A program made the translations under genes and the position numbers. Shown here piece after piece: positions 55,001 through 63,226 of a stretch of 64,000 nucleotides of DNA. How positions within the stretch are numbered: position 1 is the first letter of the stretch; the number at the start of each line of letters is the position of its first letter. Under the pieces are notes generated by a model. That model searched no databases. It was not told the origin of the DNA and worked only from the letters and a program-made list of their open reading frames with translations. Source of the DNA: Pandoraea nosoerga (GTDB lineage Bacteria > Pseudomonadota > Gammaproteobacteria > Burkholderiales > Burkholderiaceae); assembly GCF_902459585.1 (NCBI RefSeq), contig NZ_CABPSC010000020.1, positions 1 to 64,000 on the forward strand, read 5' to 3'.

Positions 55001-56380
55001 ATGACGCATTCGCGCACGGTGGACGTGCCCGCCTATATCAACGCACAACGGTTTTCCGGCTATCAGTGGCTGGTGCTGATCCTGTGTTTTTTCATCGTCG
55101 CCATCGACGGCTTCGACACGGCAGCCATCGGCTACATCGCGCCGTCGCTCGTGCAGCAGTGGCACATCGACAAGGGCTCGCTCGGACCGGTGCTGTCCGC
55201 GGCGCTGTTCGGCCTGGCCGGCGGCGCGATCTTCGCGGGCCCGCTGGCCGATCGGCTCGGCCGCAAGACGATGCTGGTGCTCTCGGTCGTCTTCTTTGGC
55301 ATGGCCAGTCTCGCGACGGCGCTCGCGCAGGACCTCCAGACGCTCACGCTGCTGCGCTTTCTGACCGGTCTCGGGCTTGGCGCCGCCATGCCGAACGCCG
55401 TCACGCTGATTTCCGAGTTCGCGCCCGAGGCGCGCCGCGCGGTGATCGTCAATACGATGTTCTGCGGCTTCCCGCTCGGTGCGTCGGTGGGCGGGTTCGT
55501 CGCGTCGTGGCTGATTCCGCACTTCGGCTGGCATAGCGTGCTGGTGCTCGGCGGCGTGTTGCCGCTGGTGTTGTCGGTGCTGCTGGTGCTGTGGCTGCCG
55601 GAGTCGGTGAAGTTTCTCGTGGTGCGTCAGAAACCGCTCGCGCGCGTGCGTCGGATTCTCTCGCGCATCTCGGGCGAGTCGCTCGAGGACGTGAGCGTCT
55701 TTACCGTGGTCGAACCGGTGCCGCGGCGTGCCGGCTCCGCCATTGGGGTCGTGCTCTCGAGGCAATACGGCTTCGGCTCGATCATGCTGTGGCTCACTTA
55801 CTTCATGGGCCTCGTGATCTTCTACCTGCTCACGAGCTGGATGCCGATCCTGTTCAAGGACGCGGGCTTCAGTATCGAGCGGGCCGCGCTGGTCACGGCG
55901 CTGTTCCCGCTCGGCGGCGGCATCGGCACGATCCTCTCCGGCTGGCTGATGGACAAGTTCAACGCGCAGAAGGTCGTGGCGCTGGGCTACGCCCTGACGG
56001 CCGTGCTCGTGTATGCGGTCGGGCAGGCGATGGGCAATATCGGCTTGCTGGTCACGCTGATCTTCCTGGCGGGCACGGCGATGAACGGCGCGCAGTCATC
56101 GATGCCCTCGCTCGCCGCCATGTTCTACCCGACGCAAGGGCGCGCCACGGGCGTGGCGTGGATGCTCGGCATTGGCCGCTTCGGCGGCATTGCCGGCGCG
56201 CTGCTCGGCGCGGAATTGATGCGCCGCCATCTCGGCTTCTCGGCGACGTTCTCGCTGCTCGCCGTGCCGGCCGTGATCGCCACCGTCGCGCTGCTTGCGA
56301 AAAACGCCTGGGAACGCACGACGGGCCAGCCGTCGGCTCAGCCGGGCAGCGACGCCCGCAACTCCGCCGCCATGCACTGA
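55001..56380 (+). CDS. pcaK: 4-Hydroxybenzoate/protocatechuate transporter (AAHS family)
   Basis: The 459-residue MFS protein has 12 helices. The AAHS motif in helix 1 (DGFDTAAIGYIAPSLVQQW), the loop GPLADRLGRKTML, and YPTQGRATGVAWMLGIGRFG match PcaK proteins. It imports 4-hydroxybenzoate or protocatechuate with protons and may take part in chemotaxis in relatives. CAGGAGACAGACTC before the ATG at 55001 fixes the start. Its place after pobA supports the name. The C-terminal tail is polar. Confidence 0.88.
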   Translation: MTHSRTVDVPAYINAQRFSGYQWLVLILCFFIVAIDGFDTAAIGYIAPSLVQQWHIDKGSLGPVLSAALFGLAGGAIFAGPLADRLGRKTMLVLSVVFFGMASLATALAQDLQTLTLLRFLTGLGLGAAMPNAVTLISEFAPEARRAVIVNTMFCGFPLGASVGGFVASWLIPHFGWHSVLVLGGVLPLVLSVLLVLWLPESVKFLVVRQKPLARVRRILSRISGESLEDVSVFTVVEPVPRRAGSAIGVVLSRQYGFGSIMLWLTYFMGLVIFYLLTSWMPILFKDAGFSIERAALVTALFPLGGGIGTILSGWLMDKFNAQKVVALGYALTAVLVYAVGQAMGNIGLLVTLIFLAGTAMNGAQSSMPSLAAMFYPTQGRATGVAWMLGIGRFGGIAGALLGAELMRRHLGFSATFSLLAVPAVIATVALLAKNAWERTTGQPSAQPGSDARNSAAMH

Positions 56381-56387
56381 CGTGTGA

Positions 56388-56414
56388 CGCCGCGGCCAGA
56401 CGGTGGCCGCGGCG
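56388..56414. terminator. Strong hairpin between pcaK and the DUF72 gene
   Basis: An 11-bp perfect stem (CGCCGCGGCCA with TGGCCGCGGCG) has a 5-nt loop, between two convergent genes. It lacks a T-run but could limit read-through in both directions. Confidence 0.5.
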
Positions 56415-56471
56415 CCCGCCGGACCCGATGCGGCGCCTGTTCGAGCGCGCCGCTTTTCATGGCGTGAGCGC

Positions 56472-57371
56472 CTATGCGCCTTCGCCGTCGGCTTTCGTCA
56501 GCGTTTCGATCATCGCCATCGCCGCGGCCGGATTGCGTTCCTTGAAGCCGCTGATGACGTAGAAAAACACGTCGCGCTGCGCGGCATCGGGCGGCGCGCC
56601 GTCCACCGTCTCGAGATCGCCGGGGATTTCGCCTCTCGCGAACGTTCGCGCCCGTTCGACCCATTCGGCCACGGCCTTCGGGGCGTAGCCGAGCTTGTAG
56701 CGGGCCTGAGTCCCCATGAGCCGGGCGTAGACGAACGGTGCGGTGACGTCGGGGATGCAGGGGAACCTGGCGTCGCCCGCGAGCACGATGGCCATTCCGT
56801 ATTTGCGCGCCAGCGCGACGAATGCCGGCACGGCGAAACTCTCGTGGCGCACTTCGAGCGCATGGCGGATCGGCTGGGCGCCGGCTGACGTGGGCAGCAG
56901 GCTCAGGAAGTGTTCGAAGTCCTCGGCGTCGAAGGTCTTGGTCGGGGCGAATTGCCAGTTCACCGGTCCTAGCTTCTTGCCCAGCTCGAGCACACCACTG
57001 TCGAAAAAGCGCGCCACCGATTCGCCGGCCTCGCCGAGCACGCGACGATGCGTGGCGTAGCGCGGCGCCTTGACGGAGAACACGAAGTCGTCGGGCGTCT
57101 CCTCGAACCAGTGGCGGAACGTGGCCGGCTTTTGCGAGCCGTAGAACGTGCTGTTGATTTCGATCGAGGTGAGGTGCTGGCTGGCGTATTCCAACTCGCG
57201 GCGCTTCGGCCACTTCTGCGGATAGAACGTGCCTTGCCACGGGGCGAAATTCCAGCCGCCCACGCCGATGCGGATGCGCCCGGCGCGAGTCGATGCCTTC
57301 GGCGTCTTGGGCGTCTGGGGCGTCTGGGGAGTCTTGGTTGCTGCCATCGTTGCTGCCATGTTCGCTGCCAT
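56472..57371 (-). CDS. DUF72 family protein
   Basis: The 299-residue protein has the DUF72 (YecE-like) TIM-barrel signatures: IRIGVGGWNFAPWQGTFYP, LTSIEINSTFYG, FVFSVKAPRYATH and LGPVNWQFAPTKTFD. No enzyme activity is firmly established for the family. The N-terminus is odd: three in-frame ATG codons lie 12 bp apart (57371, 57359, 57347) in repeats giving MAANMAATMAAT, followed by a Thr-Pro-Gln/Lys repeat. The real start could be any of them. It is convergent with pcaK. Confidence 0.83.
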   Translation of the reverse strand: MAANMAATMAATKTPQTPQTPKTPKASTRAGRIRIGVGGWNFAPWQGTFYPQKWPKRRELEYASQHLTSIEINSTFYGSQKPATFRHWFEETPDDFVFSVKAPRYATHRRVLGEAGESVARFFDSGVLELGKKLGPVNWQFAPTKTFDAEDFEHFLSLLPTSAGAQPIRHALEVRHESFAVPAFVALARKYGMAIVLAGDARFPCIPDVTAPFVYARLMGTQARYKLGYAPKAVAEWVERARTFARGEIPGDLETVDGAPPDAAQRDVFFYVISGFKERNPAAAMAMIETLTKADGEGA

Positions 57372-57504
57372 CCTCGCTGCTATGGTCGCCAACGTCGGGA
57401 ATGGCGCACGCGAGCGTGCGCGCAGGTGAGGGGTGAAGTCCCCGATGGTGAGGCAACGACCCGGCGCGCGTCAATGGCGAGGACGACCCGCGCCGGCGCA
57501 GCGA

Positions 57505-59289
57505 TTATTTGCGTCGGCGTCCAAGATGAAGCATGCGCTCGCGAACCTCTTCTTCCGAGCGCCAGTGCTCGGCCGGCTTGACCAGATCGCTGCGGCTGAT
57601 GATGCCGATGAGCCTGCGCGAGGTGGCGTCGCTCACCACCGGCAAGCGCTCGAGTTGGTGCGCGGCGAAGCGCGCCGACACGATGCGCCCGGTCTCCGAG
57701 GGCAACGCCACCAGCGGCGGATTCACGCCGTACAACTGGCCCAGCGTCCGCATGCCCTGCGCCTGCGCGCGCAGCAGCGCCTGCCGATCGACCATGCCGA
57801 GCACGCCGTGTGCGGCATCGACCACCGGATACGCGCGGTGGATCTGCGTGGCGCCGAAGGCCTGCCGCGCGGCCTCTTCGATCGTCATGTCGGCGCTGAG
57901 CGACACCGGCTCGCGCGTCATCAATTCGGCCACGTGCAGGCGCTCGAGCGGATCGACGCCGTACTCGCGATGGATGTGGCGCCCGCGCCGTGCGATCTTC
58001 TCCGTCATGATCGAGCGCGGCATGATCCAGATGGTGATGCCGTATGACACGCCGCAAGTGAGCAGCAGCGGCAGCAGGGCATTGACGTCATGCGTGAGGC
58101 CCAGCGCGAAGACGATGGCCGTGAGCGGCGCGCCCAGCACGCCGGCGAGCGTGGCCGCCATGCACACGAGCGCCCACAGCGAAACGTCGCCGCCGGGCAG
58201 CACCGGGGCGAGCAGCGTGCCGAGGCCCGCGCCGATCATGAGCAGCGGGGCGAGCACGCCGCCCGAGGTGCACGAACCGAGCGCGATGGCCCAGATGACG
58301 GCCTTCACCAGCAGCAGCGCGAGGGCGGCGTGCAGCGTGAAGTGGCCGGCGAGCAGGTCGGCGATGACGTCATAGCCCACACCCAGCGCGCGCGGCTGCA
58401 GATAGCCGCCGACGCCGACGGCGATGCCGCCGAGCGCCGGCCACCACATCCAGTGCACCGGCAGCTTGTGAAAGGCGTCTTCGATGGCGTAGAGCGCGCG
58501 CGACATGCCGGCCGACAGCGCGCCCGCGCACAGCCCCGCGATCAGGCACGAGACGAGGGCGATCGGCTCGGCGGCGGGCGTCGTCATCGGAAACAGCGGG
58601 CCCGCTTCGAGCAACAGCGGCCGGGCGAAGCCCGCCACGGCGCATGCGACGATGACCGGCAGCAGGCTGCGAGGCCGCCATTCGAAGAGCAGCAGCTCGA
58701 CGGCCAGCAACACGGCGGCGACCGGCGTGCCGAATACGGCCGTCATGCCGGCGGTGGCGCCGGCGACGAGCAGCGTCTTGCGCTCGGCGGCGCTCAGATG
58801 GAAGTACTGTGCGATTAGCGAGCCGATCGCGCCGCCCGTCATGATGATCGGGCCCTCGGCGCCGAACGGGCCGCCGCTGCCGATCACGATGCCCGATGAC
58901 AACGGCTTGAGGACCGCCACGCGCGGCGACATCTTGCTCTTGCCGAACAGGATCGCCTCGATCGCCTCGGGAATGCCGTGACCGCGAATCTTGTCGCTGC
59001 CGAAACGGGCCATGCCGCCCACGATCAGGCCGCCGATGACGGGCAGCACGATGACCAGCGCGCCGAGCGTGTGGTTGGCCGGCGAGCGCGGGGCGAACGA
59101 CAGCGTCTGGTAGAAAAACAGGTTGGTGAAGCCCTGGATCAGATTCAGCAGCAGCCAGGCGGCGGGTACGCCGCAAAAGCCGATGACGCACGCCAGCACG
59201 ATCAGCCGCGGCAGCCCCGGCGAGCGCGTGAAATCGCGCGCATGGGCGTGCGCATTCATGGAAGTCGTGGTGTTGGGAACGGAGGCCAT
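57505..59289 (-). CDS. ClC-family chloride channel/antiporter with CBS domains
   Basis: The 594-residue protein has about 12 membrane segments and then two CBS domains (about 445-500 and 520-585). The selectivity regions are recognisable: GHGIPEAI, GPFGAEGPIIMTGG with the gating glutamate retained, and TSGGVLAPLL. The CBS pair usually senses nucleotides. It lies 13 bp after a MarR regulator gene, so the two form an operon. Whether it is a channel or a Cl-/H+ exchanger cannot be decided here. Confidence 0.9.
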   Translation of the reverse strand: MASVPNTTTSMNAHAHARDFTRSPGLPRLIVLACVIGFCGVPAAWLLLNLIQGFTNLFFYQTLSFAPRSPANHTLGALVIVLPVIGGLIVGGMARFGSDKIRGHGIPEAIEAILFGKSKMSPRVAVLKPLSSGIVIGSGGPFGAEGPIIMTGGAIGSLIAQYFHLSAAERKTLLVAGATAGMTAVFGTPVAAVLLAVELLLFEWRPRSLLPVIVACAVAGFARPLLLEAGPLFPMTTPAAEPIALVSCLIAGLCAGALSAGMSRALYAIEDAFHKLPVHWMWWPALGGIAVGVGGYLQPRALGVGYDVIADLLAGHFTLHAALALLLVKAVIWAIALGSCTSGGVLAPLLMIGAGLGTLLAPVLPGGDVSLWALVCMAATLAGVLGAPLTAIVFALGLTHDVNALLPLLLTCGVSYGITIWIMPRSIMTEKIARRGRHIHREYGVDPLERLHVAELMTREPVSLSADMTIEEAARQAFGATQIHRAYPVVDAAHGVLGMVDRQALLRAQAQGMRTLGQLYGVNPPLVALPSETGRIVSARFAAHQLERLPVVSDATSRRLIGIISRSDLVKPAEHWRSEEEVRERMLHLGRRRK

Positions 59290-59302
59290 GACGATGTGGT
59301 GA

Positions 59303-59797
59303 TTACAGGTGAACGCCGCGAATGTGGAAGATGTCGGCGAAGGTGCTCAACTCGTTGCGATGCTGGGCGGCGAGGGACGACAGGCACGCCTCGCCCGCGG
59401 CCGACAGATGGACCTCCACCACGCGCCGGTCGCTCTCGTTCTGACGGCGGGTCACGAGGCCCGCCTTTTCGCAGCGCGCCACGAGTGCCACCACGCTGTG
59501 ATGGACCGCCTGCAGGCGCTCGGCCAATTCACTGATCGACGCCCACTCGCGCCCCGGTATACCCTTCACGTGCAGGAGCAGCAGGTATTGCTGCGGCGTG
59601 ATGCCGCCCGCGCGGGCGGCGGCCTCGCTGAAGTTCAGGAAGCGGCGCAGGCGGTAGCGGAATTCGGAGAGCGCTTCGAAATCGCTCTTGGTCAACGCGG
59701 CGGCGGTGAGCGGAGCGTTGGCGGCATCAGCGGCATCGACAGCATCATGCGACTGCGAGGGTGCTGCCGGGCGGGGTGAAGAAGGCGGCTGCGACAT
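59303..59797 (-). CDS. MarR-family regulator upstream of the ClC gene
   Basis: The 164-residue protein has an Ala-rich N-terminal 35 residues, then a MarR winged helix (QYLLLLHVKGIPGREWASISELAERLQAVHHSVVALVARCEKAGLVTR, SDRRVVEVHLS). It precedes the ClC channel on the same strand. It probably represses its own operon through the ATATC-N7-GATAT repeat just upstream. The signal is unknown. The ATG at 59797 is used. Confidence 0.86.
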   Translation of the reverse strand: MSQPPSSPRPAAPSQSHDAVDAADAANAPLTAAALTKSDFEALSEFRYRLRRFLNFSEAAARAGGITPQQYLLLLHVKGIPGREWASISELAERLQAVHHSVVALVARCEKAGLVTRRQNESDRRVVEVHLSAAGEACLSSLAAQHRNELSTFADIFHIRGVHL

Positions 59798-59830
59798 GAC
59801 GGAACGGCGAGAGTCCGAAAACCGAAAAAC

Positions 59831-59847
59831 ATATCATATTGCGATAT
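59831..59847. promoter_or_regulatory. Inverted repeat ATATC-N7-GATAT, probable MarR operator
   Basis: Perfect 5-bp arms around ATATTGC lie in a short AT-rich patch 34 bp upstream of the MarR start codon. Position and style suit autoregulation by the MarR protein. Confidence 0.55.
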
Positions 59848-60035
59848 ATCTGGGGGGCTTAGGGATAGTCGGGGTGACAAACCGCGCGTTGTGCGTGCAG
59901 AATCGCGAAAAAACGAGACTCAGCAGTGACTGGAACTCGATCCCCGCCGAGACCACGCGATGTGCTGGCCGCCTGCTACCGGTGCATCGGTGACAAGCGT
60001 CGTCCGAGCGGGCCGACCTCTGACAGGGAGGAGAC

Positions 60036-60278
60036 ATGGCTTCCACGCTCCGGCGCCGCTGGCGCACGGGAACGTTGTTGTTGCTATCGGTGGCACTCGG
60101 CTCCACGGTTGCCGCCTATCACTACGCCACCGGTGTCGAACTGGGCGGTGGCGTATTCCAGCAGATCGGCTTCGGACGTCAGGGCACGTCGTCCGGGGCT
60201 GCCACGCACGCGCGCGGGGCACCGCCCTCGTGCCGCGCCGACGATTGCCGATCCGAGGCGGCCTCTCAGCCGCATTGA
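60036..60278 (+). CDS. Small exported or membrane-anchored hypothetical protein
   Basis: This 80-residue protein was not recognised. It has a basic start (MASTLRRRWRTG), one hydrophobic segment (TLLLLSVALGSTVAAYHYA) and a polar Gly/Ser/Ala-rich tail with two cysteines (CRADDC). GGGAGGAG lies just before the ATG at 60036, which supports translation. It lies alone between the MarR-ClC operon and ahpC; a hairpin (60325-60358) follows. Function unknown. Confidence 0.5.
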   Translation: MASTLRRRWRTGTLLLLSVALGSTVAAYHYATGVELGGGVFQQIGFGRQGTSSGAATHARGAPPSCRADDCRSEAASQPH

Positions 60279-60324
60279 CGCGCGCCGGCGCCATCCCCCG
60301 AAAATCGCCACTGGCTGACTGACA

Positions 60325-60358
60325 GACCGACGCGCCGCCTCGCGCGCGGGCGTCGGTC
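60325..60358 (+). terminator. Hairpin after the small protein gene
   Basis: GACCGACGC (60325-60333) pairs with GCGTCGGTC (60350-60358). There is no T-run, so termination is uncertain. It separates the small gene from the ahpC promoter. Confidence 0.45.
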
Positions 60359-60433
60359 CTGTGTACTCGTCTCGGCCGGGGCGCGGCAGGCGAGACCCTC
60401 GCCGATGGTCGTCAGGCCATCGCCGCCGATAGC

Positions 60434-60461
60434 GTGACGTTATGACATAGATTTTTATAAT
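60434..60461 (+). promoter_or_regulatory. ahpC promoter candidate
   Basis: TATAAT at 60456-60461 has a weak -35 (GTGACG, 60434-60439) 16 bp upstream. ATAG elements at 60429 and 60447 are suggestive of an OxyR site, but the spacing does not fit the consensus. The region is clearly AT-richer than its surroundings. Confidence 0.55.
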
Positions 60462-60529
60462 CAATTTTATTTGACCGATAGTGTTCGGCATACTGTCAAC
60501 ACTTTCCACCCCGTCAGAGAGACAACGAC

Positions 60530-61093
60530 ATGCCGATCATCAACACCCAGATCAAGCCGTTCAAAGCCACCGCCTATCACAATGGCGATTTCACGACCGT
60601 GACCGACGAGACCCTGAAGGGCAAGTGGTCGGTGGTCGTGTTCTACCCGGCCGACTTCACCTTCGTGTGCCCGACCGAGCTCGGCGATCTGGCCGATCAC
60701 TATGAAGCGTTCAAGAAGCTGGGCGTCGAGATCTATAGCGTTTCGACCGACACTCACTTCACGCACAAGGCCTGGCACGACACGTCGGACACGATCCGGA
60801 AGATCCAGTATCCGATGATCGGCGACCCGACGCTCGCCATCTCGCGCAACTTCGACGTGCTGATCGAGGAAGAGGGCCTGGCGCTGCGCGGCACGTTCGT
60901 GATCAACCCGGAGGGCGAGATCAAGCTGTGCGAAATCCACGACAACGGCATCGGCCGCGACGCGAAGGAACTGCTGCGCAAGGTGCAGGCTGCCCAGTAC
61001 GTGGCGTCGCATCCGGGCGAAGTGTGCCCCGCCAAGTGGACGCCGGGCGCTGAAACGCTGAGCCCCTCGCTCGACCTGGTGGGCAAGATCTAA
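60530..61093 (+). CDS. ahpC: Alkyl hydroperoxide reductase subunit C (2-Cys peroxiredoxin)
   Basis: The 187-residue peroxiredoxin reduces hydrogen peroxide and organic peroxides. Peroxidatic Cys47 in [10 protein letters not shown] and resolving Cys166 in [11 protein letters not shown] are both present; E. coli AhpC has 187 residues with the same positions. It is recharged by AhpF, encoded 175 bp downstream. GAGAGACAACGAC precedes the ATG at 60530. Confidence 0.97.
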   Translation: MPIINTQIKPFKATAYHNGDFTTVTDETLKGKWSVVVFYPADFTFVCPTELGDLADHYEAFKKLGVEIYSVSTDTHFTHKAWHDTSDTIRKIQYPMIGDPTLAISRNFDVLIEEEGLALRGTFVINPEGEIKLCEIHDNGIGRDAKELLRKVQAAQYVASHPGEVCPAKWTPGAETLSPSLDLVGKI

Positions 61094-61116
61094 GCGCTAC
61101 CGCTTCACTGCAGCAA

Positions 61117-61142
61117 ACGCCGCTCCCGTCACAGAGCGGCGT
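61117..61142 (+). other. Hairpin between ahpC and ahpF
   Basis: ACGCCGCTC pairs with GAGCGGCGT over an 8-nt loop, 23 bp after ahpC. Without a T-run it is more likely a partial terminator or mRNA stabiliser, which would explain higher AhpC than AhpF levels. Confidence 0.5.
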
Positions 61143-61268
61143 CCCCGCCGGCGCGCGGCCCCCCTGAACCTGTCGCGCCGGCACCCTTTCCGAATTCACG
61201 ACACCTGCCTGCGCCCGCCCCGGCCGGCGCGGCGGCCCCTGTTCACCCTATCGAGACGGATACACGCC

Positions 61269-62855
61269 ATGTTGGACGCGAACCTCAAAGCTCAATTGCA
61301 GACGTACCTCCAGAAAGTCACGCGCCCGATCGAGATCGCCGTGTGGCTCGACGACAGCCCGAAGGCGCTTGAGATGAAGGCGCTCGTCGACGAGATCGCG
61401 CCGCTCTCGCCGCACATCGCCGTGGTGGCGCGAGACGACGCGAACGAGCGCCGTCCGTCGTTCGCCATCGGCACGCCGGGCGAGGCCCCCCGCATCCGTT
61501 TCGCCGGGCTGCCGATGGGGCACGAGTTCACGTCGCTGGTGCTGGCGTTGCTGCAGGTCGGTGGCCATCCGATCAAGCTCGATGACGACACCATCGCGCA
61601 GATCCGGGCGCTTGATGACGACCTGCGCTTCGAGACCTATATCTCGCTGTCGTGCCAGAATTGCCCGGAAGTCGTGCAGGCGCTCAACGTGATGGCGCTC
61701 ATCAATCCGCGCATCCAGCAGGTGACGATCGACGGCGCGCTGTTCCAGGGCGAGGTCGAGGCGCGTCAGGTGATGGCGGTGCCGACGGTGTTCCTCAATG
61801 GCGAGTCGTTCACGCAGGGCCGCAGCAGCGTGAAGGAATTGCTCGCGAAGCTCGACACCGGGGCGAGCGCGCGCGCGGCGAAGGCGCTCGAGAGCAAGCC
61901 CGTCTACGACATGCTGATCGTGGGCGGCGGCCCTGCCGGCGCCGCGGCGGCCATCTACGCCGCACGCAAGGGCATCTCGACGGGCGTGCTCGCCGAGCGC
62001 TTCGGCGGTCAGGTGCTCGACACGATGGCCATCGAGAACTTCGTCTCCGTCACGCACACGGAAGGGCCGAAGTTCGCCATGGCGCTCGAGCAGCACGTGA
62101 AGACCTACGACGTCGACGTGATCGATACGCAACGCGCGGAAGCGCTCGTGCCCGGCAAGATCCACGAAGTGCATCTTGCCAGCGGCGCGGTGCTCAAGGC
62201 CCGTTCGCTCGTACTGGCCACCGGCGCGCGGTGGCGCGAAATCGGCGTGCCCGGCGAGCGCGAGTACCGCAACCGCGGTGTGGCCTACTGTCCGCACTGC
62301 GACGGTCCGCTCTTCAAGGGCAAGCGCGTGGCCGTGGTCGGCGGCGGCAACTCCGGCGTGGAAGCCGCGATCGATCTTGCCGGTATCGTCGACGAAGTCA
62401 CGCTGATCGAGTACGGCACGCAACTGCGTGCGGATGAAGTGCTTCAGCGCAAGCTGCGCAGCCTGTCGAACGTGCGCGTGCTGATGAACGCACAGACGAC
62501 CCAGATCACCGGCGACGGTCAGAAGGTGAATGGTCTCGTGTACGTCGATCGCGCGTCGGGCGAGTCGCACACGCTCGCACTCGAGGGCGTGTTCGTGCAG
62601 ATCGGTCTCGTGCCGAACACCGAGTGGCTCAAGGGCACGCTCGCGCTCTCGCGCCACGGCGAAATCGAGGTGGATGCCAAGGGGGCGACGTCGGTGCCGG
62701 GCGTGTTCGCCGCGGGCGACGTGACGACCGTGCCGTTCAAGCAGATCGTGATTGCGCTCGGCGAGGGCGCGAAGGCCGCGCTTGGCGCGTTCGAGCATCT
62801 CATGCTCAGTTCCGTCGAGGACGAGGCCAGCGAGCCGGAAGCCATCGCCGCTTGA
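61269..62855 (+). CDS. ahpF: Alkyl hydroperoxide reductase subunit F
   Basis: The 528-residue FAD enzyme passes electrons from NADH to AhpC. The N-terminal thioredoxin-like double domain contains Cys129-x-x-Cys132 (SCQNCPE). The C-terminal thioredoxin-reductase domain has [17 protein letters not shown], Cys341-x-x-Cys344 (YCPHCDGP) and [12 protein letters not shown]. Numbers match E. coli AhpF within four residues. It forms a unit with ahpC and ends at a strong terminator. Confidence 0.96.
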   Translation: MLDANLKAQLQTYLQKVTRPIEIAVWLDDSPKALEMKALVDEIAPLSPHIAVVARDDANERRPSFAIGTPGEAPRIRFAGLPMGHEFTSLVLALLQVGGHPIKLDDDTIAQIRALDDDLRFETYISLSCQNCPEVVQALNVMALINPRIQQVTIDGALFQGEVEARQVMAVPTVFLNGESFTQGRSSVKELLAKLDTGASARAAKALESKPVYDMLIVGGGPAGAAAAIYAARKGISTGVLAERFGGQVLDTMAIENFVSVTHTEGPKFAMALEQHVKTYDVDVIDTQRAEALVPGKIHEVHLASGAVLKARSLVLATGARWREIGVPGEREYRNRGVAYCPHCDGPLFKGKRVAVVGGGNSGVEAAIDLAGIVDEVTLIEYGTQLRADEVLQRKLRSLSNVRVLMNAQTTQITGDGQKVNGLVYVDRASGESHTLALEGVFVQIGLVPNTEWLKGTLALSRHGEIEVDAKGATSVPGVFAAGDVTTVPFKQIVIALGEGAKAALGAFEHLMLSSVEDEASEPEAIAA

Positions 62856-63226
62856 CACCGAGTGGCAGCGGCAGGGCGGCCCGCCCCGCCGGGGCCACAC
62901 GAGTTTCGGCCGGGCGCTCGACGCAGTTTTCGTATGACTCAACGAAGCCCTCACGCGTGTTGCGCGTGAGGGCTTTGTCATATCCGTCATGCGTGCCATG
63001 GGTTTTGCGCACACGTTAATGGGATTTCGCTTAAATCCGTCATTTCCATGCGGACGATGCCCAAAGCGCGTGGAGTTTTTCGATAGTTGGCAAATTCGTC
63101 GTCAACATGTGCTCCTTCAATCGACACACGACGCCCGTGCTTCTCGCGTCGCGCGTCGGCCAGGTATTCGCCGGATGACGGCCGCGGGACTTCGTTCCGC
63201 GTCGCTCCGGTCAGGTGAACGGACAT
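62856..63226. promoter_or_regulatory. Intergenic region between ahpF and fliF
   Basis: This 371-bp region contains the ahpCF terminator. GGATTT-N5-AAATCC (63022-63038) is a perfect inverted repeat, and TAAATCC followed by GCGGACGA ten bases on is a weak sigma-28-like arrangement. No sigma-54 -24/-12 element was found. No gene is supported. Confidence 0.45.
62945..62976 (+). terminator. Terminator of ahpCF
   Basis: A 13-bp perfect stem (AAGCCCTCACGCG with CGCGTGAGGGCTT) has loop TGTTG and is followed by a short T stretch. It begins 90 bp after the ahpF stop. Confidence 0.88.

Noticed and set aside
60429-60461. Possible OxyR box upstream of ahpC
   Set aside because: ATAG elements are present, but the central spacing is 3 bp instead of the 7 bp of the consensus and the pairing half-sites are poor. 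Kept only as a hint in the promoter entry.
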